Shown here in pieces: positions 26,930 through 35,214 of a stretch of DNA of 64,000 bases. The position numbers and the translations under genes are program-made. Under the pieces are notes generated by a model. The model was given only the letters and a program-made list of their open reading frames with translations, had not been told where the DNA came from and searched no databases. This stretch comes from Prevotella sp. KH2C16. GTDB lineage: Bacteria > Bacteroidota > Bacteroidia > Bacteroidales > Bacteroidaceae. Location of the stretch: positions 1-64,000 of the forward strand of contig NZ_FOOW01000008.1 of assembly GCF_900113305.1 (NCBI RefSeq), given 5' to 3'. How positions within the stretch are numbered: position 1 is the stretch's first letter; each line of letters starts with the position of its first letter.

Positions 26930-27651
26930 TGTTTCAGAGAGAAATCCAGAAATACCTAAAAGACCACGGCTTTGGGAGTTTTGCTCCCAAGGTCGTGCTT
27001 TTCGATATGGACGGCGTGCTCTACGACTCCATGCCCAACCATGCCCGAGCCTGGCAGGAGGCCATGGCGGAGTTCGGCATCCGCTTCACGGCCGGAGACT
27101 CCTATGCCACGGAAGGCATGCGGGGCGTCGACACCATCCGCATCTACGCCCGCAAGCAGCTGGGCAAGGAACTCTCGGAAGCCGAGGCGCAACGGATGTA
27201 TGACGAGAAGACGCGCCTCTTCCACCTGATGCCGCAGACACAGATCTTCGACGGGGTCATCGACCTGATGCGGCAGATCAAGGCCGCCGGACTGCAGATC
27301 GGGATAGTTACGGGAAGCGGACAGAAGCCCCTCATCAAACGGCTTACCGACGATTTCCACAATTTCGTGGAGCCCGCGCACATCGTAACGGCCTACGACA
27401 TTGAGCACGGCAAGCCCGCCCCCGACCCCTATCTGAAAGGACTGGAACAAGCGGGAGGCCTGAACCCCTGGGAGGGTATCGTGGTAGAGAACGCCCCGAT
27501 GGGCGTGCGTGCCGGCGTGGCGGCCGGCATCTTCACCGTCGGCATCAACAGCGGACCGCTCCCCGACTCGGTTCTGGCACGGGAGGGAGCCGACATCATC
27601 TTCCCGAGCATCCGCGAATTCAGCAACCATTGGAAGGATTTATTGAAATAA
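26926..27651 (+). CDS. HAD-family phosphatase/phosphomutase (beta-phosphoglucomutase-like)
   Basis: A 241-residue haloacid dehalogenase-superfamily protein of subclass I. The nucleophile motif [13 protein letters not shown] is at about residues 23-35, followed by a helical cap, motif [11 protein letters not shown], motif III lysine in [10 protein letters not shown] and motif [15 protein letters not shown]. Relatives dephosphorylate sugar phosphates or interconvert beta-glucose 1-phosphate and glucose 6-phosphate. The 4-base overlap with pgi supports a role in hexose-phosphate metabolism, but the substrate is not determined by the sequence. Confidence 0.87.
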   Translation: MMFQREIQKYLKDHGFGSFAPKVVLFDMDGVLYDSMPNHARAWQEAMAEFGIRFTAGDSYATEGMRGVDTIRIYARKQLGKELSEAEAQRMYDEKTRLFHLMPQTQIFDGVIDLMRQIKAAGLQIGIVTGSGQKPLIKRLTDDFHNFVEPAHIVTAYDIEHGKPAPDPYLKGLEQAGGLNPWEGIVVENAPMGVRAGVAAGIFTVGINSGPLPDSVLAREGADIIFPSIREFSNHWKDLLK

Positions 27652-27661
27652 CAAGCACATT

Positions 27662-28543
27662 ATGAAGTATTTTATCATCGAGAACAATCAGCAGGCAGGC
27701 CCCTTCTCCATTTACGAACTGAAGGACAAAGGCCTCGCCTCCGACACCCTCGTGTGGGCGGAAGGCATGAAAGACTGGACGCCGGCCTGGCAGGTGGACG
27801 AACTGAAGAACTTCCTCTATAACACCACGGGCAGCTCTACGCCCCCTCCCGTGCCGCCGACAGCCGCGCAACCAGCCGCGGACAATACGCCGCAAGACGA
27901 CCGGGAGGAGGAGCAGGAACCGAGAAAGCGGCACACATGGCTCATCGTCGGCGGCATCGTTGCCGCGCTCCTGATCGTCCTGTTCCTCACCAATCCAGAC
28001 AAGGAAGACCACAAGAGGGTTATCCTGGACCGGATTGCAGCCGCCGTCGAAGATGAGGATAGCGACGAAGACCCAATCTCCCAAGGGTTTGAAATGCTGG
28101 GAAAGATGCTCGCGCGGGAAATCTCCGCCCCCATGCTCGACACCGCACTGGAGTATCACAACTACGGAATTTTCTCCACCACGACGATCCGCTGGGGCAA
28201 AAAAAGCTACAAGTCATCCTACGGAATCTTAGGTCATATCTTCACCGTAGACGAAGACGACATCACGAAAATCCTGGATAAGAAATGGAACGACCCGCAA
28301 GACGGGGATGAGGAGGGAACCGGCAGCGAGGGGGGCGACACCTATGCGCAGAACTCCACGCCGCAAGGCGACACCTGCGGCAGCCGTCCGTCGGACGACA
28401 ATTCGCTTGACGCGCGGATCATAGACGGCGTTGGCAACCTGGTGAAAGACAAGGTGAAGGAACAGACCGACAGTGCAACAGGAGAAGGATTAGGCAGGAT
28501 TATCGACGGAATCGTCGACTTCATCAAGGGAAAAGAAAATTAA
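27662..28543 (+). CDS. GYF_2 (DUF4339)-domain membrane protein
   Basis: A 293-residue protein beginning with a GYF_2/DUF4339 domain (residues 1-50: YFIIENNQQAGPFSIYELKDK, then LVWAEGMKDWTPAWQVDEL). A proline-rich linker, a charged RKRHTW stop-transfer signal and one membrane segment (about residues 99-116, LIVGGIVAALLIVLFL) come next. The remaining 170 residues are acidic and not recognised. Such domains are thought to bind proline-rich peptides, but the role in bacteria is unclear. It lies 10 bases after the HAD gene, so it is probably the last gene of the lysS operon. Confidence 0.8.
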   Translation: MKYFIIENNQQAGPFSIYELKDKGLASDTLVWAEGMKDWTPAWQVDELKNFLYNTTGSSTPPPVPPTAAQPAADNTPQDDREEEQEPRKRHTWLIVGGIVAALLIVLFLTNPDKEDHKRVILDRIAAAVEDEDSDEDPISQGFEMLGKMLAREISAPMLDTALEYHNYGIFSTTTIRWGKKSYKSSYGILGHIFTVDEDDITKILDKKWNDPQDGDEEGTGSEGGDTYAQNSTPQGDTCGSRPSDDNSLDARIIDGVGNLVKDKVKEQTDSATGEGLGRIIDGIVDFIKGKEN

Positions 28544-28617
28544 GCAGCATTAGTTTTCTTAAAGAATTTATAAACTAAAAAATCCTAACAGGCAGGCACG
28601 CATATCCCTTTATTGCC

Positions 28618-28625
28618 TATCTTTG
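28618..28625 (+). promoter_or_regulatory. Promoter -7 element upstream of 28643
   Basis: TATCTTTG, 17 bases before the ATG at 28643. The position rules out the in-frame start at 28613. Confidence 0.6.
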
Positions 28626-28642
28626 CGCCAAAACCTATCAAA

Positions 28643-29191
28643 ATGCGCAGACTCCTGTCTTCCTGCCTGATACTCCTGCTCGCGCAACCGCTTGCCGCCC
28701 AGCGACAGATTACTGTCTACGACCTCGACTCGAAGAAGCCGCTGCGGGCGGTAAGGGTATGGACGAACACGAACTACAGCGACACCACCGACTATCTGGG
28801 GCACTGCCTGATACCCCAGAAGTTCGACACCCTCGTCGTGAGCAAGCCCGGATACCTGCCCTCGCGCATACCTTATAATAAGGTAACAGACACCATTCCC
28901 CTGCTCTCTAACTACAACCGACTCGACGAAGTGGTGGTTTACGGTGAGGACAAGTCGAAGAAACTGAACGAGGACATCAAGGGCTGGACCTATCAGGACC
29001 CCACGGAATACGCCTTGCAGCATCCCGTGCAGGGCTTCAACCCCTTCGGACTTGCCTTTTTTCTTGTCCAGAAAGCCAGCAAACTGTTTCTCCACAAGCA
29101 CAGAAAAGCACCCGCAGCCATCACGGAAGACCCTATACTCAAAGCCTATAAGGACACGCAGGAAGAGCTCAAGGCGCAGGGTCGGAAATAG
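28643..29191 (+). CDS. Secreted carboxypeptidase-regulatory-like domain protein
   Basis: A 182-residue protein with a signal peptide (LLSSCLILLLAQPLAAQ), so it is exported. The mature N-terminal half (about residues 21-95) is a small beta-sandwich of the carboxypeptidase-D regulatory type: ITVYDLDSKKPLRAVRVWTN, DTTDYLGHCLIPQKFDTLVVSKPGYL, ending in LDEVVVYG, as seen at the N-terminus of SusC-like proteins. It has no barrel, so it is a stand-alone domain. The C-terminus is charged and helical. The cysteine at residue 8 lies in the hydrophobic part and is probably not a lipobox. The function is unknown. Confidence 0.75.
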   Translation: MRRLLSSCLILLLAQPLAAQRQITVYDLDSKKPLRAVRVWTNTNYSDTTDYLGHCLIPQKFDTLVVSKPGYLPSRIPYNKVTDTIPLLSNYNRLDEVVVYGEDKSKKLNEDIKGWTYQDPTEYALQHPVQGFNPFGLAFFLVQKASKLFLHKHRKAPAAITEDPILKAYKDTQEELKAQGRK

Positions 29192-29224
29192 CCCGACTAC
29201 AAAAAGTAAATCAAGATTTATTCG

Positions 29225-30301
29225 CTATAAGGTAATCTCGCCGCTCCCGAAGCAACGGTGATGGGCCTCGTCGTACACCACGCAGAACTGCCCGGGAGCC
29301 ACGCCGTGGATTTTCTCGTCGGAATGAATGATATACGCTCCGCCGCCCAGCGGCTCCACCGTGGCCGGGTGATACTCCGGCGTATGGCGAATCTTGAAGG
29401 TTACGCGCGGCGCGTCCACCTCCGTGGTCAGGAAGTGGAAGTCGTGAATCTTGAAGTCGGTCTTGTAAGCCGTCTCCGGGTCATACCCGTGGCTCACATA
29501 GAGGATGTTTTTCTCCACATCTTTCTTGACCACGAACCACGGTCCGCCCCCCAAACCGAGCCCCTTGCGCTGGCCGATGGTATGGAACCAGAGCCCCTTG
29601 TGCTCCCCGATGCGGTGGCCCGTCTCGAGCTCGACGATGTCTCCGGGCTGTTCTCCGAGATAGCGGCGGATATACTCATTATAGTCTATCTGACCCAGAA
29701 AGCAGATGCCCTGCGAGTCTTTGCGCCGTGCGTTCACCAGATGTTCACGCTCAGCAATCTCCCGCACCTCGTCTTTCACATAGTGGCCTATCGGGAAGAG
29801 CGCCTTACGCAGCTGCCAGTCGTAGATCTGGGCGAGGAAGTCGGTCTGGTCTTTCACGGGGTCGGGACTCGTGGTGAGCCACTTCCGACCGTCTATCCAC
29901 TCGGTCTGGGCATAGTGGCCGGTGGCTATCAGGTCGTAGTCGTGCCCCCTTTTCTCGTCGAAGGCACCGAACTTGATGAGCCGGTTGCACATCACATCGG
30001 GGTTGGGAGTGAAGCCCGCACGCACCTTCTCCATGGTGTATCGCGTTACCTGCGACCAGTATTCCCGGTGGCAGTCAATCACCTCCAGCCGGCAGCCATA
30101 CCTTGCCGCCACGGCCGTGGCCATCTCCAGGTCCTCCTCCGAACTGCAGTCCCACTCCTCTTCCTCCTCCGGCCCTATCTTGATATAGAAGCAGTCGGGG
30201 TGCAGGCCGAGCCTCGCGAGCTCGTAGACCACCACCGAACTGTCTACTCCACCCGAGAGCAAGACGGCGATTCGCTTGTCTTTCAATTCCTCAAGAATCA
30301 T
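29225..30301 (-). CDS. mnmA: tRNA-specific 2-thiouridylase MnmA
   Basis: A 358-residue enzyme that thiolates U34 of Lys, Glu and Gln tRNAs. The N-terminal PP-loop AVLLSGGVDSSVVVYEL binds ATP. The catalytic cysteines are found in NPDVMCNRLIKFG and DSQGICFLG, with the family's GLWFHTIGQRKGLGLGGGPWFVV between them and the C-terminal beta domain. Bacteroidetes often have more than one mnmA. The start codon sits only 4 bases after a TAACTTTG element, so the message is probably leaderless or nearly so. Convergent with the upstream gene with no clear hairpin between. Confidence 0.93.
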   Translation of the reverse strand: MILEELKDKRIAVLLSGGVDSSVVVYELARLGLHPDCFYIKIGPEEEEEWDCSSEEDLEMATAVAARYGCRLEVIDCHREYWSQVTRYTMEKVRAGFTPNPDVMCNRLIKFGAFDEKRGHDYDLIATGHYAQTEWIDGRKWLTTSPDPVKDQTDFLAQIYDWQLRKALFPIGHYVKDEVREIAEREHLVNARRKDSQGICFLGQIDYNEYIRRYLGEQPGDIVELETGHRIGEHKGLWFHTIGQRKGLGLGGGPWFVVKKDVEKNILYVSHGYDPETAYKTDFKIHDFHFLTTEVDAPRVTFKIRHTPEYHPATVEPLGGGAYIIHSDEKIHGVAPGQFCVVYDEAHHRCFGSGEITL

Positions 30302-30305
30302 GCCG

Positions 30306-30313
30306 CAAAGTTA
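30306..30313 (-). promoter_or_regulatory. Promoter -7 element of mnmA
   Basis: TAACTTTG on the minus strand, ending 4 bases before the mnmA ATG. This spacing leaves no room for an untranslated leader. Confidence 0.55.
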
Positions 30314-30396
30314 CGAAAAAATCTCTATACTCCCGCCAAAACCGCCAAAAGAGTTGGCAGCATCCGTCGCCCTTCAAGGCATGAGCCACAAACAGG

Positions 30397-30467
30397 CTGA
30401 CAAAATCGGCGAAAAGATGGGGCAAAATCGGCGATTTTGTTCGACAATCTCGCCGATTTTGTCAAGC
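30397..30467. repeat. ACAAAATCGGCGATTTTGT-type repeat, copy A (71 bases)
   Basis: Three tandem, imperfectly palindromic units of about 22-24 bases, built on CAAAATCGsCGATTTTG. The same three-unit layout, of equal length and starting and ending with the same bases (CTGACAAAATCG ... CAGGC/CAAGC), occurs at 35084-35154. The gap 30314-30523 contains no gene. Confidence 0.75.
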
Positions 30468-30523
30468 TTGCAACGGCTTGCGCCTCCGTGTTTTGCGGCA
30501 ACAGGGAAAACACCCAGATGTGT

Positions 30524-31309
30524 CTACTGCTGCGAATAGGTGTGGATGCTGGCCCCGTTCTGCGCCGAAGGCAGATAGTTGATGCCCCACCAGCACATCT
30601 GCAGGAGGCAGAAGGCGACGATAAGTATCCCGTTGGCCAGGCGCCTATGCGCCTGATCGTAACGCGTGAAATGGATATAGCCGAGGTAGGCGAACCAGGT
30701 GATGGCGGCCCAGGTCTCCTTCGGGTCCCACGACCAGTAGTGCCCCCACGCCTCCTTGGCCCAGAGGGCTCCCATCAGCATCGCTATCGTGAGGAAGGCA
30801 TAGCCGACATAGACAAGGTCGTCGGCCGAATCCTGGGAGAGCATCTTCCCCCTCGGGGACAGCAACTGATAGAGGGCTATCAAGGTGGCAGCTCCCAGCA
30901 GGGCGTAGGCCAGCATGTAGAGGATGACATGGGGGGCGAACCAAGGGCTCTGCAAGGCGGGCATCAGCGTCTTGCTGTGTATCTCCGGCCGGAAAAGATT
31001 AATGCAGACGAAGACGACAGCCATCACCGTGGTGAACGAGAGAATCCAGCGATAGCGGTAGCGGGCGTAGACTATCAGGCCCGCCAGCGGCAGGAAGAAG
31101 CTGTACCAGAGACGGGTCTCGCCCATCGTGCGGAGGGGCGGACGCTCCAAGATCAGCCATGTCCTGACGATATAGGCGAGGAATACGGCCAGCCCCACGA
31201 GGGTCAGGGCCGTGGCAAGAGATTTTCTGCCCTTCCAGGCAACAGCGGCTCCGGCCACCCAGAAGAGTACTGCCACCGCCGCGAAATATATGAAATAAGT
31301 CCAGATCAT
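30524..31309 (-). CDS. ccsA: Cytochrome c biogenesis protein CcsA/ResC (system II)
   Basis: A 261-residue integral membrane protein with about seven to eight spans. The tryptophan-rich haem-handling WWD motif reads WGHYWSWDPKETWAAITWF, and histidines in HVILYMLAYALLG and YIHFTRYDQAHR are candidate haem ligands. With ResB it exports haem and attaches it to CxxCH motifs outside the inner membrane. The start at 31309 has an upstream GGAAAGAAACC and lies 19 bases after resB; the longer frame to 31336 overlaps resB. It is the last gene of the nrf operon. Confidence 0.9.
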   Translation of the reverse strand: MIWTYFIYFAAVAVLFWVAGAAVAWKGRKSLATALTLVGLAVFLAYIVRTWLILERPPLRTMGETRLWYSFFLPLAGLIVYARYRYRWILSFTTVMAVVFVCINLFRPEIHSKTLMPALQSPWFAPHVILYMLAYALLGAATLIALYQLLSPRGKMLSQDSADDLVYVGYAFLTIAMLMGALWAKEAWGHYWSWDPKETWAAITWFAYLGYIHFTRYDQAHRRLANGILIVAFCLLQMCWWGINYLPSAQNGASIHTYSQQ

Positions 31310-31328
31310 GGTTTCTTTCCGTTTTGAA

Positions 31329-32546
31329 TTACACAAGGGGCTGACTGGCTACAGGCTGCTTTTTCCGCCGCCCGGCGATAAAGAACATGCCGACGGCACC
31401 GGCTGCCAGCAGACCGATGCCTACATAGACCACGGGCAGCCAGGGGTCGGCGACAAACTCCAGCACGCTGTAGTTGCTGTATTTTCCCATCTGCGTGTTG
31501 TAGCTATACTGATAGATCTTCCAGCCGTCCACGGTTACGGGCTTGTTCACATCTATGGTCGCGGCGAAGTGGTCGCCCTCCCGGGTCATGATTTCCACCT
31601 CCGATGCATAGCGCTTAGGCTCCCGCTCGGCCATGGCGAGCGTGCGGTCGTGCCCCAGGGCCATCATCTGCGGCGGCATCCGATAGTTGCCACAGCCCAC
31701 CAGCCCCTCTACATGAGTCTCTCTGGGCACCTTGGCCTTCCACTGCGGATGCCAGTCGGCCGCCACCTCCACGATGTCCTCGCCCCTGCGATTCTTCAGC
31801 GTTATCAGCCAGTTACCCGCCTGCCCGCTCCTGAAATTGTCGTCGAGCGTAAGACCGAGGGGCTTCCCCTGCGCCATCACGGGCTGCTGGCTCCGGTTGT
31901 CAATCACGATTAACCGTGGGGGATATTCCTCCATAATGAACTTGTTGAGCTGGACGGCGACAGGCAGTTCCACCGCATTCTGCCGCTCGTCGAGCACCCT
32001 CCACTCCGGCCTTCCGACCTCGCAATACATCTTCATCCGCCGCATATCGGCCGACCCGAGCGTACCCGCCACGACGACGATGAACAGTCCGAGGTGGCTG
32101 GCCAACGACGGCAAGCCTTCCAGCCGGAAGTGGCAGAGCTGGCGGAGGGCCACCAGGCCCACGATGGCCGACATCCAGACATAGGTCAGAATGAAAGGCC
32201 AGAAGTTGAGCATCTTGCTGATTCCAATCGGCTCCAGCGGCTCGGAGCCGTCCGAGACCTGGCGGGTTACGCCCATGACGACCGTCAGCACGACGGCATA
32301 GGCTATCGCCGGCACGGCCGAACGCCACGACATCAGGAACCGGACGGCATAGACCTGCCCGCGCAGGATGTAGGCCGCCGCTAACAGCAGCACATAGAGG
32401 GCCAGCAGGATGATGTTGGCCGGCCATGCAAATATGTCCCAATAGAGCGGTCCGACCGCCCATTGCAACATCAGGCCGACCAGGACGAGCCCCAGGCCGA
32501 TGACGAATCCTTCCCTAAGAGTCCAAGGTTTCTTCCACATATTCAT
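31329..32546 (-). CDS. resB: Cytochrome c biogenesis protein ResB (Ccs1)
   Basis: A 405-residue membrane protein with four to five spans (several in the first 190 residues and one near the C-terminus) and a large periplasmic part in between (MKMYCEVGRPEWRVLDERQNAVELPVAVQLNKFIMEEYPP...). It forms the system II haem lyase with CcsA. The C-terminal segment VEFVADPWLPVVYVGIGLLAAGAVGMFF is typical. The start at 32546 is chosen because the ORF extension to 32624 lies in a long palindrome. It sits downstream of nrfA, so the haem attachment machinery is made with its main clients. Confidence 0.88.
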   Translation of the reverse strand: MNMWKKPWTLREGFVIGLGLVLVGLMLQWAVGPLYWDIFAWPANIILLALYVLLLAAAYILRGQVYAVRFLMSWRSAVPAIAYAVVLTVVMGVTRQVSDGSEPLEPIGISKMLNFWPFILTYVWMSAIVGLVALRQLCHFRLEGLPSLASHLGLFIVVVAGTLGSADMRRMKMYCEVGRPEWRVLDERQNAVELPVAVQLNKFIMEEYPPRLIVIDNRSQQPVMAQGKPLGLTLDDNFRSGQAGNWLITLKNRRGEDIVEVAADWHPQWKAKVPRETHVEGLVGCGNYRMPPQMMALGHDRTLAMAEREPKRYASEVEIMTREGDHFAATIDVNKPVTVDGWKIYQYSYNTQMGKYSNYSVLEFVADPWLPVVYVGIGLLAAGAVGMFFIAGRRKKQPVASQPLV

Positions 32547-32583
32547 ATTATCTTGCCTTTGCAGGACATGTGTTCCAAACGCA

Positions 32584-32622
32584 GGGAATGGAGGATTATT
32601 GCCCGCATAATCCTCCATTCCC
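32584..32622 (-). repeat. Perfect 16-base inverted repeat between nrfA and resB
   Basis: GGGAATGGAGGATTAT and its exact complement flank a 7-base loop. There is no U-tract on the minus strand, so it is not an ordinary terminator. It may stabilise or cut the mRNA between nrfHA and the biogenesis genes. Confidence 0.8.
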
Positions 32623-32664
32623 ACGCTATATTCCTGTTATTTCATCCCAGACAGTAATTTGAGG

Positions 32665-34161
32665 CTACATGGGGCGCGTGATGAAGCGGCCGTTCTTCTT
32701 GGCTTTCTCGATCCATTGCGGTACCACCGTGCCGAGGAAAGCCTTCTTGTCGGCCTGCAGCTTAGGCATGTCGAGGCCGATATACTTCTGCGCCTTGGCC
32801 TTCGTCGATATGTCGGGGAGCGGTATCGCGCCCTTCCAGCCATGCACGCCGGCCACCTTCTGGGCTTCCAGCTGGGCATCCTTGGCATACATCATGGCGT
32901 CGCCGAGCAGGCGGAGCACCTCTTCCGGGGCATGGAAAGCCGCCCCGTGGGAGGCCATCCCGTAGTCCCAGCGCCACTGGCTCTTGCGTATGTCGTCGAG
33001 GCAACGCTTCATCTCATCCTCCCGCGCACCGTGCTTCCATGCGAACTCAGCCATCAGATGGGCGTTGGCAAGCTCCACATCCAGCTTCTTGGCATAGAGG
33101 AACACCTTGTCTTCAAACTCCTCCACATTCTTGCGGAGCGTCTTCTCGGTCTCGCGATGGCAGGTCTGGCAGGTGCGGTCGATGTTTGCCAGCGGACTCA
33201 TAATATGATGATCGGTATACTTGATGCCGCCCTTCTGCATGTAAGGCATGTGGCAGTCGGCGCAGCTCAGGCCCCGCTTGCCGTGGATGCCCTGCTTGAA
33301 TATCTCGTAACCCGGGTGCTGGGCCTTCAGGATTTTGGCCTTCGACAGCGGGTGCACATAGTCATAGAAGCCGAGGGAGTCGTAGTAAGCCTCCGCGTCC
33401 TCGCAGGTGAGTCCCCTGTCTTGCGGGAACTTCAGATACTGATGGTTCTCTTTCTCGAAGTAATACTCCGTGTGGCACTGTGCGCAGACCAGCGAGCGCA
33501 TCTCCTGATGGGAGGCCTTGCGGACATCCTTGCCTGCCCGGGCCCAGGCTTCATACAGTGCCGGGCGGGCCGGCTTCAGCTCCATGGTGCGCGCATCGTG
33601 GCAGTCGGAGCAGCCGATGCTGTTCATCACTTCCGCTCCCCAGTCGCTCCACTTGGCACCATAGAAGTTCTCGAGCCCTTTCTCGCGCATCAGCCGCGGC
33701 ACATCCGGCCCCTTGCAGGTCCAGCAGGTGCCTGGCTGCAGGTCGCCGGCACCGTCTATTCCCGGGTTTCCCGTCCGCAGAATCTTCCTCAGATCCTCGT
33801 TGCAATGCCGGTGTCCGCGCGGCGTATTGTACTCCCGCGAGAAGGCGTAGCCAGCCCAGTTGATGACGATGGCGGGGTTGTCTTCCAGCACATCCCGCTC
33901 CTGCGAGCCGTTCCATTTGCTCTCAAAAGTGGTGTCCTCGGTCATCGCCCATGTCTCATACTCCAGCGGGAAGTCCTGGGCAAACTTCTCGTTCTGTGCC
34001 ACGATGGAGTCCGTCATCGGCGTGCGGCGGTTGTTAAAGACGCTGGCTACCTCGGCCCTGCGCTCCAGGAGCGACGAGCAGAGCAGTCCCAGCAGGAATA
34101 CAACAGCCAAGGAACCCAAGAAGAGAATCCATCCTTGCCAGTTCTTTAAATGCTTTGCCAT
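32665..34161 (-). CDS. nrfA: Cytochrome c nitrite reductase, catalytic subunit (pentahaem)
   Basis: A 498-residue periplasmic enzyme reducing nitrite to ammonia with six electrons. It has an N-terminal signal anchor (GWILFLGSLAVVFLLGLLCSSLL). The active-site haem motif is CWTCK, in which lysine replaces histidine, and four normal haem sites follow: CSDCH, CAQCH, CADCH and CQTCH. Catalytic region IMSPLAN lies before the last haem. The number and order of haem motifs match NrfA. It is preceded by nrfH with a 75-base gap. Confidence 0.96.
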   Translation of the reverse strand: MAKHLKNWQGWILFLGSLAVVFLLGLLCSSLLERRAEVASVFNNRRTPMTDSIVAQNEKFAQDFPLEYETWAMTEDTTFESKWNGSQERDVLEDNPAIVINWAGYAFSREYNTPRGHRHCNEDLRKILRTGNPGIDGAGDLQPGTCWTCKGPDVPRLMREKGLENFYGAKWSDWGAEVMNSIGCSDCHDARTMELKPARPALYEAWARAGKDVRKASHQEMRSLVCAQCHTEYYFEKENHQYLKFPQDRGLTCEDAEAYYDSLGFYDYVHPLSKAKILKAQHPGYEIFKQGIHGKRGLSCADCHMPYMQKGGIKYTDHHIMSPLANIDRTCQTCHRETEKTLRKNVEEFEDKVFLYAKKLDVELANAHLMAEFAWKHGAREDEMKRCLDDIRKSQWRWDYGMASHGAAFHAPEEVLRLLGDAMMYAKDAQLEAQKVAGVHGWKGAIPLPDISTKAKAQKYIGLDMPKLQADKKAFLGTVVPQWIEKAKKNGRFITRPM

Positions 34162-34236
34162 AGTTATTATCGGTTTATGTCTTTATTCGGAATCTTGTTC
34201 TCGCATGCCGGAAATCATCCGGACTTCCGCCAACGG

Positions 34237-34848
34237 CTATCGGGAGCCTCCGCCCAGGAGGCCGTGCAGCCACTCCGGAACCGGACTTGCGGGCAGCGGC
34301 ACCTGCGTCTCGGCATTCGGCGTGGAACTGAGGGAGTTCATTCCGCCGTGCGGCACCTGCCTGTGGCAGTCCCAGCAGGCCTTTCCCTCGCCTCGTCTGG
34401 CCATCATATAGCTGATGCGCCCGGTCTTCACGAACTCCTGATTCAGCTGCGTATGGCAGCGGATGCAGTTGTCCATGATCACCTGCGCACTCAAGGTCTG
34501 CGCCCGCATCACCTGCGGCTCAGCGTCGGTTACGAAGTAGGCCACATGCTTCATGCCGTCCATTCCCTTGAAGAGATACTTCGAGGCGATGTTCTGATGG
34601 GGCACATGACAGTCGTTGCAGGTGGCGTCGCGGCCGTGCGACGAGCGGCTCCATGTGGCATAATAAGGGCTCATGATATGGCAGTTGACGCAGGCGGCGG
34701 GGTCGTCGCCTACCAGATAAGTATGCATCCTGAGCAGGTAGGCAAAGAGAATGCCCAGTCCCACGATGACTCCGCACAGGCAGACAAGGGCCACTTTCTG
34801 CCAATAAGAGAGCGAATCGGTAAAAGACTTCCATTTTTCTTTCAGCAT
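34237..34848 (-). CDS. nrfH: Cytochrome c nitrite reductase, small subunit (quinol-oxidising tetrahaem)
   Basis: A 203-residue NapC/NirT-family protein anchoring NrfA to the inner membrane and oxidising menaquinol. One N-terminal membrane segment (about residues 18-36, KVALVCLCGVIVGLGILFAYLL) precedes four haem-binding motifs: CVNCH, CNDCH, CIRCH and CWDCH. The first gene of the operon; the TATATTTG promoter is 41 bases upstream. The electrons would come from menaquinol, which fits the men cluster in the same window. Confidence 0.95.
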   Translation of the reverse strand: MLKEKWKSFTDSLSYWQKVALVCLCGVIVGLGILFAYLLRMHTYLVGDDPAACVNCHIMSPYYATWSRSSHGRDATCNDCHVPHQNIASKYLFKGMDGMKHVAYFVTDAEPQVMRAQTLSAQVIMDNCIRCHTQLNQEFVKTGRISYMMARRGEGKACWDCHRQVPHGGMNSLSSTPNAETQVPLPASPVPEWLHGLLGGGSR

Positions 34849-34889
34849 ATTTTAAGTCAGTTGATTATAGGTTAGGCTTTCCGATATCG

Positions 34890-34897
34890 CAAATATA
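34890..34897 (-). promoter_or_regulatory. Promoter -7 element of the nrf operon
   Basis: TATATTTG on the minus strand, 41 bases before nrfH. The rest of the 34898-35083 gap has no recognised operator. Confidence 0.6.
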
Positions 34898-35083
34898 GTA
34901 AAACTTTCGAATTCCATCCTCATTAATGAGGGTAAAAATCATCGCAGGCAAGGATATTTAACACGGTTTAACATCTTTGTCCCGATAACATCCGGAATCC
35001 GGGAATCTTACTGCCAGCATGCCACAGAGAAGCCAGACTGGCGGCTTGAAGCGGCCCCCCTCTGCCTCTCAGCCGTCTCCTGT

Positions 35084-35154
35084 CTGACAAAATCGCCGAT
35101 TTCGTCAGACAAATTCGGCGATTTCATTGCACAATCTCGGCGATTTTTTCAGGC
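35084..35154. repeat. ACAAAATCGGCGATTTTGT-type repeat, copy B (71 bases)
   Basis: Three imperfectly palindromic units of about 22 bases, aligned in the same order and orientation as 30397-30467. It lies downstream of the last PUL gene and upstream of the nrf promoter. Confidence 0.75.
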
Positions 35155-35182
35155 AGATAAAGGCAGGGAGCATGCATAAAGC

Positions 35183-35203
35183 CCCTCGATTCTAAAGAGA
35201 GGG
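35183..35203 (-). terminator. Possible terminator at the end of the PUL
   Basis: CCCTC / GAGGG stem with an 11-base loop just after the GH3 stop, followed by GCTTTATG on the minus strand. The stem is short and the T-run is poor. Confidence 0.35.
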
Positions 35204-35214
35204 TATCCCAACAC

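Noticed and set aside
30397..30467. CRISPR-like short repeats
   Set aside because: Only three imperfect palindromic units without spacers of constant length or unique sequence, and no cas genes nearby.
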